Source of the DNA: Caldisericota bacterium
GTDB lineage: Bacteria > Caldisericota > Caldisericia > Cryosericales > Cryosericaceae
DNA: 15,254 bases
Direction: 5' to 3'
NCBI GenBank assembly: GCA_022710025.1
Contig: JAKLHS010000001.1
Coordinates: 1-15,254 of the forward strand
A model generated the notes under the pieces. That model saw nothing but the letters and a program-made list of their open reading frames with translations, did no database searches and had not been told where the DNA came from. A program made the translations under genes and the position numbers. This document shows positions 6,576-14,408 of the stretch, one piece after another. The number at the start of each line of letters is the position of its first letter. Position 1 is the stretch's first letter.

Positions 6576-7112
6576 ATGAAACCGAATATAGGTGCTGGAG
6601 ACGCGGGACAGACATCCCTATTGTACGGGGGTCGTGTTTCCAAGGCCAGTCCCCGGCCTGAAGCATATGGGACTGTCGACGAGCTGAACTCCACGTTGGG
6701 GCTTGCCAAGGCGCTTTGCGTCCGGGCATACTCACGTGAGGTCATTGACGGGATTCAGAAGGATCTCGGTATCGTTGCAGCCGAACTGGCAACTGAGACC
6801 GAACACCATGACCAGCTGGCTAGCCATGGCTGGATCGTCACCGATGATATGGTGAACAAGCTGAAGCAGTGTCTGGCCGACATCGAAAGCAAGGTTGAAA
6901 TGCCCAAGGTATTCGTCATTCCAGGCGCCACGGCGGGAGGAGCAGCCATCGACTGCGCCCGGGCAGTTGTACGGCGCGCCGAGCGACGAGTCGTGGAGCT
7001 CATGGAGAAAAACGATCTCCCGAATCAGAACGTGGCCGCATACCTCAACCGGATGTCGGACGTGCTCTTTGCCCTGGCACGGTATGAGGAAGCAGGCAAG
7101 GGAACCGAATAG
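6576..7112 (+). CDS. pduO: PduO-type ATP:cob(I)alamin adenosyltransferase
   Basis: 178 residues, a single cobalamin adenosyltransferase domain of the PduO/MMAB fold that makes adenosylcobalamin from cob(I)alamin and ATP. Seen: N-terminal GDAGQTSLLYGGRVSKASPR (ATP-binding P-loop-like motif, residues 8-27), EAYGTVDELNS (29-39), the arginine-rich CARAVVRRAERRV, and C-terminal NRMSDVLFALARYEE. These are the family's nucleotide and corrin-binding signatures. ATG 6576 follows GGAAGGAG. In most eut operons this step is done by the unrelated EutT; here a PduO-type enzyme appears next to a stand-alone EutT-like N-domain. It would supply coenzyme to EutBC, using cob(I)alamin probably made by the PduS-like reductase downstream. 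Confidence 0.93.
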   Translation: MKPNIGAGDAGQTSLLYGGRVSKASPRPEAYGTVDELNSTLGLAKALCVRAYSREVIDGIQKDLGIVAAELATETEHHDQLASHGWIVTDDMVNKLKQCLADIESKVEMPKVFVIPGATAGGAAIDCARAVVRRAERRVVELMEKNDLPNQNVAAYLNRMSDVLFALARYEEAGKGTE

Positions 7113-7113
7113 A

Positions 7114-8031
7114 ATGACGCCACAGGATGTGCAGAGGAAGACACAGCATGTCCCTCGGCTTGCGATCGAGTCGGGGACCATGAACCCGAGGCTCCAGGAT
7201 GTTCTCGACGAGGCAAACAAAGTCATCGTTTACGAGGGAACAGCTTCCGAGCCGATCACGTACAAGGGCGAGCTACATGTTGGCGTCGACCTGGGAACCG
7301 CTTACACAGTGCTGGCAGTTCTAGACGAGAGTATGATGCCGATTGCGGGAGCATACCGATTTGCCCAGGTTGTACGGGATGGAGTTGTGTTCGACTACAT
7401 GGGAGCCATCAGTGTCGTGAAGGCGCTGAAACGACAGGTGGAGCAGCGTCTGGGGCGCACGATCGAATCAGCAGCTGCCGCCTACCCACCCGGAGTGCCG
7501 CTGGCAGAAGTACGTGCGACCGGGAATGTCTTGCAGGGCGCAGGTATCGAGTGTTCGCGCCTTGTGGACGAGGCCACGGCAGCCAGCACGATCCTTCAGA
7601 TCGACAATGGAGTGGTTGTCGATGTAGGAGGAGGTACGACGAAGCTTGCCGTCGTCAACGGAGGCAAGGTGGTCTACACAGCGGATGAACCTACCGGTGG
7701 AACCCATTTCACTCTTGTCATTGCCGGGGCCATGCATATTCCGTTCATGGAAGCGGAGGCGATGAAAACAAATCCTGCCGAGCAGGCAACCCTGTTCCCA
7801 GCCATCAAAGCCGTCATGGAGAAAGTGGCTACGATTGTTTCACGCCATGTCGAGAATTATCATCCGCGCAGGATCTATCTGTGCGGTGGCTCTGCCCGTT
7901 TCCCCGGGATGGAGCGGGTCATCGAGGAAGTCACCGGCATCGAGACGATCATCCCAGGAGAGCCGTTATTTGTAACGCCGATAGGCATAGCAATGAACAA
8001 CTTTGCGGGGGAATTGGCTCCGCTTCGATAA
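7114..8031 (+). CDS. eutJ: EutJ, actin/Hsp70-fold ethanolamine-utilization protein
   Basis: 305 residues from ATG 7114, 2 bases after the pduO stop; the common EutJ is about 278. An inner ATG at 7180 gives 283 residues, starting MNPRLQ, which resembles the E. coli N-terminus (TPRLQ). Both starts have weak ribosome binding sites, and I prefer 7114 for coupling to pduO. Seen: phosphate-1 motif GVDLGTAYTVLAVLDE, VVRDGVVFDYMGA, AAYPPGV, a DEATAAS segment, phosphate-2 motif VVDVGGGTTKLAVV, DEPTGGTHFTL, and the adenosine motif LCGGSARFPGMERV. The ATPase fold suggests a chaperone-like role, but its exact function in the pathway is not established. No EutA reactivase is in the window, so EutJ might cover part of lyase upkeep (inference). 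Confidence 0.92.
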   Translation: MTPQDVQRKTQHVPRLAIESGTMNPRLQDVLDEANKVIVYEGTASEPITYKGELHVGVDLGTAYTVLAVLDESMMPIAGAYRFAQVVRDGVVFDYMGAISVVKALKRQVEQRLGRTIESAAAAYPPGVPLAEVRATGNVLQGAGIECSRLVDEATAASTILQIDNGVVVDVGGGTTKLAVVNGGKVVYTADEPTGGTHFTLVIAGAMHIPFMEAEAMKTNPAEQATLFPAIKAVMEKVATIVSRHVENYHPRRIYLCGGSARFPGMERVIEEVTGIETIIPGEPLFVTPIGIAMNNFAGELAPLR

Positions 8032-8106
8032 CAGCAGGTAGATCCGGGTATCATATCATGGTACTCGATCATACACAGGATGTGAGTACAGCGGGAGGTA
8101 GCAACG

Positions 8107-8658
8107 ATGGTTGAGAAGGCAATAGGCTTCATAGAGACAAACAGTATTGCAGCAGGGATCGAGGCAGCAGACGCGGCCGTCAAGCGAGCTTCCGTGGACC
8201 TGCTGGAGGCGCGGCCGATCTGCCCGGGTAAGTTCATGGTGCTGTTTCGTGGCGACACGAGCCAGGTCAACAACGCTCTCAAGGCAGGTGTGCAGATTGC
8301 CGGCGCGGCAGTCGTAGATACGTTGTTTCTCCCGAATGCACATCCGTCCATATTCAGCGCTCTCGACCTCAGCTCCGAGACCATCAACGGTGCCGCCCTC
8401 GGTATTATAGAGACTGTTACCGCTGCATCCTGTATCGTAGCTTCAGATGCGGCGGCAAAGGCGGCGGAGGTGAACCTCCTGGAGCTCAGGCTTGCAAATG
8501 GTCTGGGCGGCAAGAGCTTCCTCCTCATGGAGGGCGAGGTTGCCGATGTAGAGGCATCGGTGGCAGCCGGAATCGTTCGGCCTTCCGAAGAAGGGCTGTT
8601 GGTGCGTAAAACGGTCATTACCCAGCTGGCCGACCAAGTGAGGGAAAAGATCGTATGA
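8107..8658 (+). CDS. pduT: PduT-like tandem-BMC shell protein with pore cysteine
   Basis: 183 residues with two BMC domains in tandem: the first at about residues 3-80 (AIGFIETNSIAAGIEAADAA), the second at about 95-175 (ALGIIETVTAASCIVASDAA). Such proteins form trimers that pass for hexamers in the shell. The ARPICPGKF segment places Cys39 where PduT carries the cysteine that holds a [4Fe-4S] cluster at the trimer centre, and NAHPSIFSAL also matches PduT. The cluster is thought to move electrons across the shell. GGGAGGT lies a good distance before ATG 8107. The stop overlaps the start of the PduS-like gene by 4 bases (ATGA), tying the two products together. PduT is clearly a better match than EutL or EutM. 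Confidence 0.92.
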   Translation: MVEKAIGFIETNSIAAGIEAADAAVKRASVDLLEARPICPGKFMVLFRGDTSQVNNALKAGVQIAGAAVVDTLFLPNAHPSIFSALDLSSETINGAALGIIETVTAASCIVASDAAAKAAEVNLLELRLANGLGGKSFLLMEGEVADVEASVAAGIVRPSEEGLLVRKTVITQLADQVREKIV

Positions 8659-10031
8659 CTCCCGAGGAGATCGTAGCACTCGTCAAAGCGGCTGGCATTG
8701 TCGGCGCCGGCGGCGCCGGGTTTCCTACCCATGTCAAACTTGCTGCGAAAGATGTCGACACTGTCATCGCGAACGGCGCTGAATGCGAACCTATGCTGCG
8801 TTGTGACCAACAGCTTATGGCCGCGCATCCTGCGCTGGTTATCCGAGGCATGCGATTGGTCATGCAGGCTGTCGGGGCGCGACGCGGACTGATAGCGTTG
8901 AAGGCACATTATCATGATGCTATCGCCGCCTTGAGCGCAGAATTGGAGCGGCAGAAGGGCACCAGCGAAGCAGCCGACTGGCCGGTTGATCTGCATATTA
9001 TTGAGAAGAGCACCTACCCGGCGGGAGATGAATTCTGCCTCGTGTACGAAGTGACAGGTCGTCTCATACCGGAAGCGGGGCTTCCGCTCAATGTGGGATG
9101 CATTGTTCAAAACGTGGGTACGCTTGCAAACATCGCTCGTGCCGCAGATGACGGGCAACCGGTGACTCATCGGTATGTGACCATCAACGGCGAGGTGGCG
9201 ACACCGAAGACCGTCCGTGCTCCTATCGGTATGACGTTTGACAAGGTGCTGGAACTAGCCGGAGGGTTTACGCGCAGCCCGAGTGAGCTCAAGGTGGTCG
9301 TCGGCGGCCCCATGACGGGACATCTCGTGCCCGATCTCACGACCGAGACGATCACAAAGACGACAGGCGGCATCCTTGTTCTTCCTGTTGAAAACGAGGT
9401 CGTACGCTTCATGTCACGTTCCCTTGAGCTGTGGACCAAGCGTGGCAAGGCAAGTTGCGACCAGTGCCGAGATTGCACGGTATTGTGTCCACGCCATTTG
9501 CTCGGGCATGGGTTCAGCCCTCACGAGATCATGCGCGCAGGAGCCTATGGTATCAACGTCAAGAATGACGTGCTGACTGCTGCAGTGCTGTGTTGCGAGT
9601 GCAGGCTCTGCGAAGCGTATTCCTGTCCTTTGGAGCTTTCCCCGATGCAGTTCTACAGGAAGATGAAACGCGAATTGGCAGCGGCGGGCTGGAAGAACGA
9701 CATTCATCACAGGGCAGACCTCACGGTAGAGGAGTTCCGCGAAGATCGGCTGGTGCCCACGGAAAGGCTTGTAGCCAGGCTGGGAGTGGGGACGTATCAC
9801 GTGTGGCCTGTAGCCTGGGATGAGTCCGACGTACATGCAGACAGGGTGTGCATAAGCCTCAAGCAGCACATCGGGGTACCGGCGGTTCCTTCCGTTGCCG
9901 TCGGAGACGATGTGGCCGTTGGGCAGTTGATCGGAAGCCCGGCAGAGGGCAAACTCGGAGCGTGTGTCCATGCATCGATATCCGGGCACGTTGTGTCGGT
10001 CAGCGACAAAACAGTCGTGATAGAGAGCTGA
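8655..10031 (+). CDS. pduS: PduS-like cobalamin reductase / RnfC-like Fe-S flavoprotein
   Basis: 458 residues, normal length for PduS. The family is an NADH-linked flavoprotein that reduces cob(III)/cob(II)alamin inside the compartment. Seen in order: glycine-rich VGAGGAGFPTHVKL (16-29, nucleotide/flavin site shared with RnfC and NuoF), NGAECEP (40-46), an SLBB-like middle part (VATPKTVRAPIGMTFDKVLE, 181-200), then two ferredoxin-type clusters: C268-C271-C274-C278 followed by Pro, and C313-C316-C319-C324 followed by Pro. The C-terminus has a lipoyl/biotin-like Gly-rich hairpin (GDDVAVGQLIGSP...HASISGHV). ATGA overlap with pduT shows translational coupling. It is the last gene of the plus-strand block and is followed by small and large hairpins. 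RnfC of a membrane complex is the alternative, but no rnf genes flank it. Confidence 0.92.
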   Translation: MTPEEIVALVKAAGIVGAGGAGFPTHVKLAAKDVDTVIANGAECEPMLRCDQQLMAAHPALVIRGMRLVMQAVGARRGLIALKAHYHDAIAALSAELERQKGTSEAADWPVDLHIIEKSTYPAGDEFCLVYEVTGRLIPEAGLPLNVGCIVQNVGTLANIARAADDGQPVTHRYVTINGEVATPKTVRAPIGMTFDKVLELAGGFTRSPSELKVVVGGPMTGHLVPDLTTETITKTTGGILVLPVENEVVRFMSRSLELWTKRGKASCDQCRDCTVLCPRHLLGHGFSPHEIMRAGAYGINVKNDVLTAAVLCCECRLCEAYSCPLELSPMQFYRKMKRELAAAGWKNDIHHRADLTVEEFREDRLVPTERLVARLGVGTYHVWPVAWDESDVHADRVCISLKQHIGVPAVPSVAVGDDVAVGQLIGSPAEGKLGACVHASISGHVVSVSDKTVVIES

Positions 10032-10038
10032 TGTAGCG

Positions 10039-10055
10039 ACCCCACACGATGGGGT
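10039..10055 (+). other. Small 6-bp hairpin after pduS
   Basis: ACCCCA-CACGA-TGGGGT, a perfect 6-bp stem 8 bases beyond the pduS stop. It probably acts together with the much larger stem 14 bases downstream, but its own role is unknown. Confidence 0.35.
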
Positions 10056-10068
10056 ACCATAGGAAGCA

Positions 10069-10104
10069 AACCGGCCCAGAGGTTGTATAACCTCTGGGCC
10101 GGTT
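10069..10104. terminator. Perfect 16-bp hairpin between convergent operons
   Basis: AACCGGCCCAGAGGTT (10069-10084), loop GTAT, then the exact complement (10089-10104). It lies between the stop codons of pduS (plus strand) and the NADH-oxidase-like gene (minus strand), where a bidirectional terminator is expected. Neither side has a real U-tract, so if it terminates, it does so mainly by stem strength or with Rho. Confidence 0.75.
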
Positions 10105-10137
10105 GATTACCCTGCTATCGGATGCTACGTCTCCTGG

Positions 10138-11508
10138 TTAATCGCGGTTTCTCTTGAGCTTTGCTTCTGCCAGAGAACCAGCGATATTGACGGGATCACG
10201 CGGCATGCCAAATGGAGGCGAATATGCGAGTTGAAGATTATCCAGATCCGCTACCGATGCTCCGAAGTATATGGCGGTAGCAAGGACATCAAGACGCTTG
10301 TCGACTCCTTCCTGGCCAGCAGCCTGCGCCCCGAGCACACGGCCGTTCTTTCCATACAGAATCTTCAGATGAAGGGGCACGGCACCGGGGTAGTATCCGG
10401 CGTGATTCAGAGGATGAATGAACACGGCATCGAAGGAAACGTTCCTGCGACGAAGCTGGTGTGACGTGGCCCCGGTCGAGCCGCACGACAGATTGAAGAG
10501 CTTGACGATCGAGCTGGCCTGAGTGCCGCGATAGTGATCACTCCATCCGGGTTCCAGCCCGGCGATATTGGCAGCGGCAATACGTGCCTGCTGATGAGCG
10601 GGAACGGCCAAGGGGATGCTTGTCGATTGGCCGGTAACGGTATGAATGACTTCCGTGACATCACCTACTGCGTAGATGTCGGGGTCGGAGGTACGCAGAC
10701 TGGCGCTCACGGTGATGCCCCCTGACTCTCCGAGGGCAAGGCCGGCGTCTGCCGCAATACCGGATAGTGGTCGGACGCCGACGGCGAGCACGACAAGGTC
10801 AGCGTCGATCGTTTCACCGCTCGCAAGATGAACAACTTGCCCCGTAGGCGACCGGGGTACGAAGTGCGTCACCTGCTCCCCAAGCCTGATTGACACCGCA
10901 TGCGATGCAAGTTCTTGCAAGGCATACTCTGCAACGTCCGGATCAAGGAAGGGTAGGATCTGTTGTTGAGCCTCGACGATTGTGACGGTCAGTTGTCGTT
11001 CTCGCAGCGCCTCAGCCATGATACAGCCAACATAGCCGCCGCCGAGGACGACCGCCGTATGAGACCCCCGGCCGATTACCTCAAGGATGTGATCCATATT
11101 GGGGACTGACCACATAGGGAAGATTCCTTGCCCGGCGATGCCCGGAATGTCGGGAATGGCCGGCTCTGCACCCGTGGCGATCACCAGTTTGTCATAGCGT
11201 TCAACCGACTGCATCTGAGTAACGGCATTGCGCACTGTAACGGTGTGAGCTCCCGGGTCGATGCCGGTGACCTCTGTCTGGAGGCGGACATCGATGCCAT
11301 GCTTGGTTCTCAGAGAATCAGCCGTCTCCAGGAACAGCTTGTTTCGGTCCTTGATAGTCCCTTCGATATGATAGAGAAGACCACAGTTTGCATAGGAGAC
11401 ATATCGGCTGCGCTCGAAGAGCACAATATCGACGTCTGATCTCAGACGGCGCAGTTTTGTCGCCACACTGGCGCCTCCTGCATTGCCTCCTGCGATCAGC
11501 ACTCTCAT
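10138..11508 (-). CDS. CoA-disulfide reductase / NADH oxidase-like flavoprotein
   Basis: 456 residues of the pyridine nucleotide-disulfide oxidoreductase family, single-cysteine branch. Seen: N-terminal FAD site VLIAGGNAGGASVATKLRR (3-21), SYANCGLLYHIEG with the redox Cys42 (38-50), the ATGAEPAIPDIPG FAD motif, NAD(P)H site VVLGGGYVGCIMAEAL, and a second FAD motif DPDIYAVGDVTE. The C-terminal dimerisation domain is present and no rhodanese domain follows. Members reduce CoA disulfide, oxidise NADH with oxygen or reduce polysulfide; the sequence alone does not decide. It may protect a CoA-rich, oxygen-sensitive metabolism. The start is 15 bases after the small membrane-protein gene, with which it likely forms a two-gene operon. 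It is not obviously part of the ethanolamine pathway. Confidence 0.9.
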   Translation of the reverse strand: MRVLIAGGNAGGASVATKLRRLRSDVDIVLFERSRYVSYANCGLLYHIEGTIKDRNKLFLETADSLRTKHGIDVRLQTEVTGIDPGAHTVTVRNAVTQMQSVERYDKLVIATGAEPAIPDIPGIAGQGIFPMWSVPNMDHILEVIGRGSHTAVVLGGGYVGCIMAEALRERQLTVTIVEAQQQILPFLDPDVAEYALQELASHAVSIRLGEQVTHFVPRSPTGQVVHLASGETIDADLVVLAVGVRPLSGIAADAGLALGESGGITVSASLRTSDPDIYAVGDVTEVIHTVTGQSTSIPLAVPAHQQARIAAANIAGLEPGWSDHYRGTQASSIVKLFNLSCGSTGATSHQLRRRNVSFDAVFIHPLNHAGYYPGAVPLHLKILYGKNGRVLGAQAAGQEGVDKRLDVLATAIYFGASVADLDNLQLAYSPPFGMPRDPVNIAGSLAEAKLKRNRD

Positions 11509-11523
11509 GGCCCCGATGTTCCC

Positions 11524-11760
11524 TTACTGCTTTTTCGAGTTCCGGGTACGTTCCGTTCCTATACCAAGGAAACCGGTGAGGCCCACAAGAAGCAGGGCCG
11601 CTGCTGCAAGCCATCGAACGAGAACACGATCCTTCGTGCTTATCAGGATGAGACCCCATCCGACTGACATGATCATCAAAATCAGATTGAGTCTTTTGCT
11701 CCTGCGCCTCTTCTCTTCAGGTGTGAGGTCTTTTCTGTCTTTCTTCTTGGGCTCTCTCAT
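11524..11760 (-). CDS. Small two-helix membrane protein, unknown function
   Basis: 78 residues. A highly basic head (REPKKKDRKDLTPEEKRRRSKR, given here in part: KKKDRKDLTPEEKRRRSKR) is followed by two hydrophobic segments, LNLILMIMSVGWGLILI (24-40) and VRWLAAAALLLVGLTGFLGIG (48-68), and a short basic tail. Positive residues on both ends suggest that both face the cytoplasm. I do not recognise a family. AAGGAG lies 5 bases before the ATG, and an extended -10 promoter lies just upstream (11794-11799). It precedes the NADH-oxidase-like gene by 15 bases. Confidence 0.75.
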   Translation of the reverse strand: MREPKKKDRKDLTPEEKRRRSKRLNLILMIMSVGWGLILISTKDRVLVRWLAAAALLLVGLTGFLGIGTERTRNSKKQ

Positions 11761-11793
11761 GATGCTCCTTGGAATCGACGTCGTTCTTTCGTC

Positions 11794-11816
11794 AGTATAG
11801 CACGGCGCCTCGTTTC
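11794..11816 (-). promoter_or_regulatory. Predicted extended -10 promoter for the small membrane protein and flavoprotein genes
   Basis: On the minus strand, TGCTATACT gives a TG-extended -10 element with 5 of 6 consensus bases (hexamer at 11794-11799). There is no good -35 match (GTTTTG at 17 bases upstream), as is common for extended -10 promoters. The expected start of transcription near 11787 leaves a leader of about 27 bases to ATG 11760. Confidence 0.5.
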
Positions 11817-11862
11817 CAAAACCAGCCCGAGGGTCATGGCCGTCGGATGCTCATTCCCTGTA

Positions 11863-13323
11863 TCAAGCGCGTGGTTCACCTGTCAGCAGTGCGACCATGG
11901 CGGACGCATATATGCGCGTTGCCACGAGTAAGTCATCAAGCTCGATATACTCATCCGGACTGTGCTCGGTGGCGGGATGCCCGGGGAATTGCGGCCCGAA
12001 GGAGACAGCGTTCGGAATGAGATGGGCGTATGTGCCACCACCCATACTGATACAGTGAGGCTTCCGATACGTGTGATCCTGATAAGCTCTGCCGAGGGTC
12101 GCTACCAGCGGTGAAGAGCAATCGACGTAGTGCGGAGGCGTGTCGTCCAGGATAGTGACGCCCGTGGTCATGGCAGTGATGGAAGGACCAAGCACGGCCA
12201 TGACTGTCTCACGTGTTGCCGTGACCGGGTAGCGGATGTCGAGATCGAGTGTCCCAGCCCCATTGTACCAGTTGAGGACGCCGAGATTGAAGGTCAGGCT
12301 TCCAGAGATCTCATCATGGATGTCAACGCCGAGGCCTTGCCCCGTCCAATCGGTTCCCACGGAGCGAGCCATGTATTGAAGAAGAGGGACGCCCTCCAGC
12401 GCTCCTACGGCATCGAGCACCGTCAGCAGTTTGCCGATCGCGTTGTGTCCCTTTCCGGGAGTAGACGCATGGGCGGGCTTCCCGTCTACTGTGATGACGA
12501 TATCGTTGACCTGCTGGGTCACGCGAACACGGAATCCATCCTCTTCTTCGCTGCCGGCAAGGGCCATTCTGATGCTGTCGCTCCTGCCGGTCGGGACGGC
12601 GACTACAGCCTCCGCGTGTGACGGTACGACATTGCTGCGGACGCCGCCGCATGCGGAACGAAGAGTGCTCCGCTCCTGCGCCGCACCATGCAGCCGAAGG
12701 CCGAGGAGGCCCTTCTCACTGTTGACGACCGGGAAATCACCATCTGGGCTGAATCCGGAGGAGGGTAATCCATAACGCTGCTGATATGCGGTCATGTCGG
12801 CCCATTCGCTTTCTTCATCGGTTCCAAACAAAAGAACGATGGCATTCTCCGGTTCAGTTCCGGATGATTGCAACACCGCGCGGGCTGCGGCGAGAGCATA
12901 GATGGTCGCGATAGCCGGCCCTTTGTCGTCCAGAGTGCCGCGACCATACAACCGTCCGTCACGGATGGTTGCTTCAAACGGCGGCACGGTCCACCCATCC
13001 CCGGCAGGAACGACATCCAGGTGCGTCATGACTGCATAGTCTTTCCCTGTGTGGCTTCCATAGCGTGTACGACCGACCATGTAGTCGATGTTCTCGCCGG
13101 CGAACCCCATGCAATCGAGAACGCTGAGAGTGTATCGCAGAGCTCGTTGAACTTCATATCCGAACGGAGCGTGAGGTTGTGCGCCGGCCACGTCCTTGAC
13201 AGACGGGATCGCGATGATTCCTGCGATGGCAGTCATCATGTCTTCCTCGTGTTCCCCCAGGAACTGGTCGATGAGATCCTTCAACGGCTCCTCCGCTGAT
13301 CTGAAGGACGGCATTCCCTCCAT
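11863..13323 (-). CDS. M20-family dipeptidase (PepV-like)
   Basis: 486 residues from ATG 13323; PepV-type enzymes are about 470. They are cytoplasmic zinc dipeptidases. Seen: THLDVVPAGDGW (metal ligand H101, then D103), GRGTLDDKGP (bridging Asp), GTDEESEW (catalytic Glu then Glu ligand), PAHASTPGKG in the lid domain, and the C-terminal GGGTYAHLIPNAVSFGP with a histidine ligand, followed by a EYIELDDLL helix. The frame remains open upstream to 13458, but that part overlaps pta and is Arg/Cys-rich and unlike the family, so I exclude it. ATG 13323 lacks a clear ribosome binding site; an ATG at 13314 has GGAGG almost touching it. The exact start is therefore uncertain by 3 residues or more. No visible link to ethanolamine. 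Confidence 0.88.
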   Translation of the reverse strand: MEGMPSFRSAEEPLKDLIDQFLGEHEEDMMTAIAGIIAIPSVKDVAGAQPHAPFGYEVQRALRYTLSVLDCMGFAGENIDYMVGRTRYGSHTGKDYAVMTHLDVVPAGDGWTVPPFEATIRDGRLYGRGTLDDKGPAIATIYALAAARAVLQSSGTEPENAIVLLFGTDEESEWADMTAYQQRYGLPSSGFSPDGDFPVVNSEKGLLGLRLHGAAQERSTLRSACGGVRSNVVPSHAEAVVAVPTGRSDSIRMALAGSEEEDGFRVRVTQQVNDIVITVDGKPAHASTPGKGHNAIGKLLTVLDAVGALEGVPLLQYMARSVGTDWTGQGLGVDIHDEISGSLTFNLGVLNWYNGAGTLDLDIRYPVTATRETVMAVLGPSITAMTTGVTILDDTPPHYVDCSSPLVATLGRAYQDHTYRKPHCISMGGGTYAHLIPNAVSFGPQFPGHPATEHSPDEYIELDDLLVATRIYASAMVALLTGEPRA

Positions 13324-13397
13324 ATACGGCAGCGTCCGCAGGAATCGTTCTTCCTGTTTTTCACTACTTCGTCGTGCATGTTTAAAACAAGAGCCGT

Positions 13398-14378
13398 TTA
13401 CTGCTGTGTGTTGAGAATAGCGATAGCGCAGACATTGACGATGTCTTCGGCACTGCATCCGCGAGACAGGTCATTTGCAGGTTTTGCGAGTCCCTGCGCG
13501 ATAGGACCTATGGCTTCTGCCCCTGCAAGGCGCTGAACAAGCTTGTAGCCGATATTGCCGGCATTCAGCTCGGGGAAAATGAAACAGTTGGCTTTCCCGG
13601 CGATAACACTCCATGGCGCTTTCTGGCGTGCGACAGAGGGAACGAATGCAGCGTCGAATTGCAGTTCCCCGTCAACGGCGAGATCTGGTTTCTTCCCATG
13701 GATGAGCTTTGTGGCCTGTGTCACCTTGTCGACCATGGCGTGCGATGCGGAGCCCTTCGTGCTGAAACTGAGCATGGCGACATACGGTTCGATATCGGTC
13801 AGTTTTCTGAATGTAGAGGCGGTCGCTATCGCGATGTCGGCGAGCTGCTCCGGTGAAGGGTCGGGGATCACGGCGCAATCGCCGAACCCCAACAGACGCC
13901 CATCCGGCATGACCATCAGAAACATGGAGGACGCAGTCTTGCTGCCGGCGGCAGTCCCCAGAATCTGCAATGCAGGCCTCAGCATGTCTCCTGTGGAATG
14001 AACAGCTCCTGTCACCAGGGCGTCCACGTCTCCCTTTGTGAGCATACAGGTTGCAAAGTAGATGGGGTCCAGCGCTAACTGGGCGGCCTGTTCCGGGGTC
14101 ATACCCTTGGCTTTCCGTTTCTCCAGAATCAGTTCCGCATACTCCCTCAACTTCGGCGAGCTTTTTACGTCAGCTATATCGATACCGGATAGCGAGATCC
14201 CTCCCGCATCCGCATGTTTTCGAATGGTATCGCCGTCGCCGACCAGCACGACCTTGGCCATGCCCAGTCGTGTCATGATCGCTGCAGCCTGCTGATTCCG
14301 CTCTTCGTCGCCCTCCGGAAGTACGACAGTCTTGTGAAGTCTCGTAGCCTTGCTGCGAATCGATTCCAGGATAGTCAT
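13398..14378 (-). CDS. pta: Phosphate acetyltransferase
   Basis: 326 residues, the single-domain Pta of bacteria (about 330). It interconverts acetyl-CoA and acetyl phosphate. Seen: N-terminal ESIRSKATRLHKTVVLPEGDEERNQ, in part, LPEGDEERNQQAA (20-32); KGMTPEQAAQLALDPIYFA (95-113); VTGAVHSTGDMLRPALQI (123-140); DPSPEQLADIAIATA; MLSFSTKGSA; DGELQFDAAFVP; and C-terminal FPELNAGNIGYKLVQRL and GPIAQGLAKPANDLSRGC. These are the acyltransferase landmarks of the family. GGGGGA lies before the ATG, with a predicted promoter further up. It can serve general acetate metabolism and also take the EutD role for acetyl-CoA formed from ethanolamine, alongside EutQ as a possible acetate kinase. Placement on the opposite strand argues for a housekeeping gene. 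Confidence 0.95.
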   Translation of the reverse strand: MTILESIRSKATRLHKTVVLPEGDEERNQQAAAIMTRLGMAKVVLVGDGDTIRKHADAGGISLSGIDIADVKSSPKLREYAELILEKRKAKGMTPEQAAQLALDPIYFATCMLTKGDVDALVTGAVHSTGDMLRPALQILGTAAGSKTASSMFLMVMPDGRLLGFGDCAVIPDPSPEQLADIAIATASTFRKLTDIEPYVAMLSFSTKGSASHAMVDKVTQATKLIHGKKPDLAVDGELQFDAAFVPSVARQKAPWSVIAGKANCFIFPELNAGNIGYKLVQRLAGAEAIGPIAQGLAKPANDLSRGCSAEDIVNVCAIAILNTQQ

Positions 14379-14408
14379 ACGGTCCCCCGTGGAATATGGT
14401 CAAACCTA

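Noticed and set aside
6895..7113. Upstream extension of the eutJ frame
   Set aside because: It overlaps the conserved 3' half of the adenosyltransferase gene and would add about 73 residues absent from EutJ proteins.
8059..8112. Leader peptide before pduT (ATG 8059, about 17 residues)
   Set aside because: No ribosome binding site is seen, and it overlaps the pduT start by chance in another frame.
7875..9170. 431-codon open frame on the minus strand across eutJ, pduT and pduS
   Set aside because: It lies opposite three well-recognised genes and gives a Ser/Arg/Ala-rich protein with no recognisable motifs; it is a by-product of the codon bias of the real genes.
11820..11862. Terminator after the M20 peptidase gene
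   Set aside because: Only a 4-bp imperfect stem precedes a GGTTTTGG run; too weak to support.
13324..13458. Upstream extension of the M20 peptidase frame
   Set aside because: It overlaps the 3' end of pta by about 60 bases and encodes an Arg/Cys-rich stretch unlike the family's N-terminus; ATG 13323 gives the expected length.
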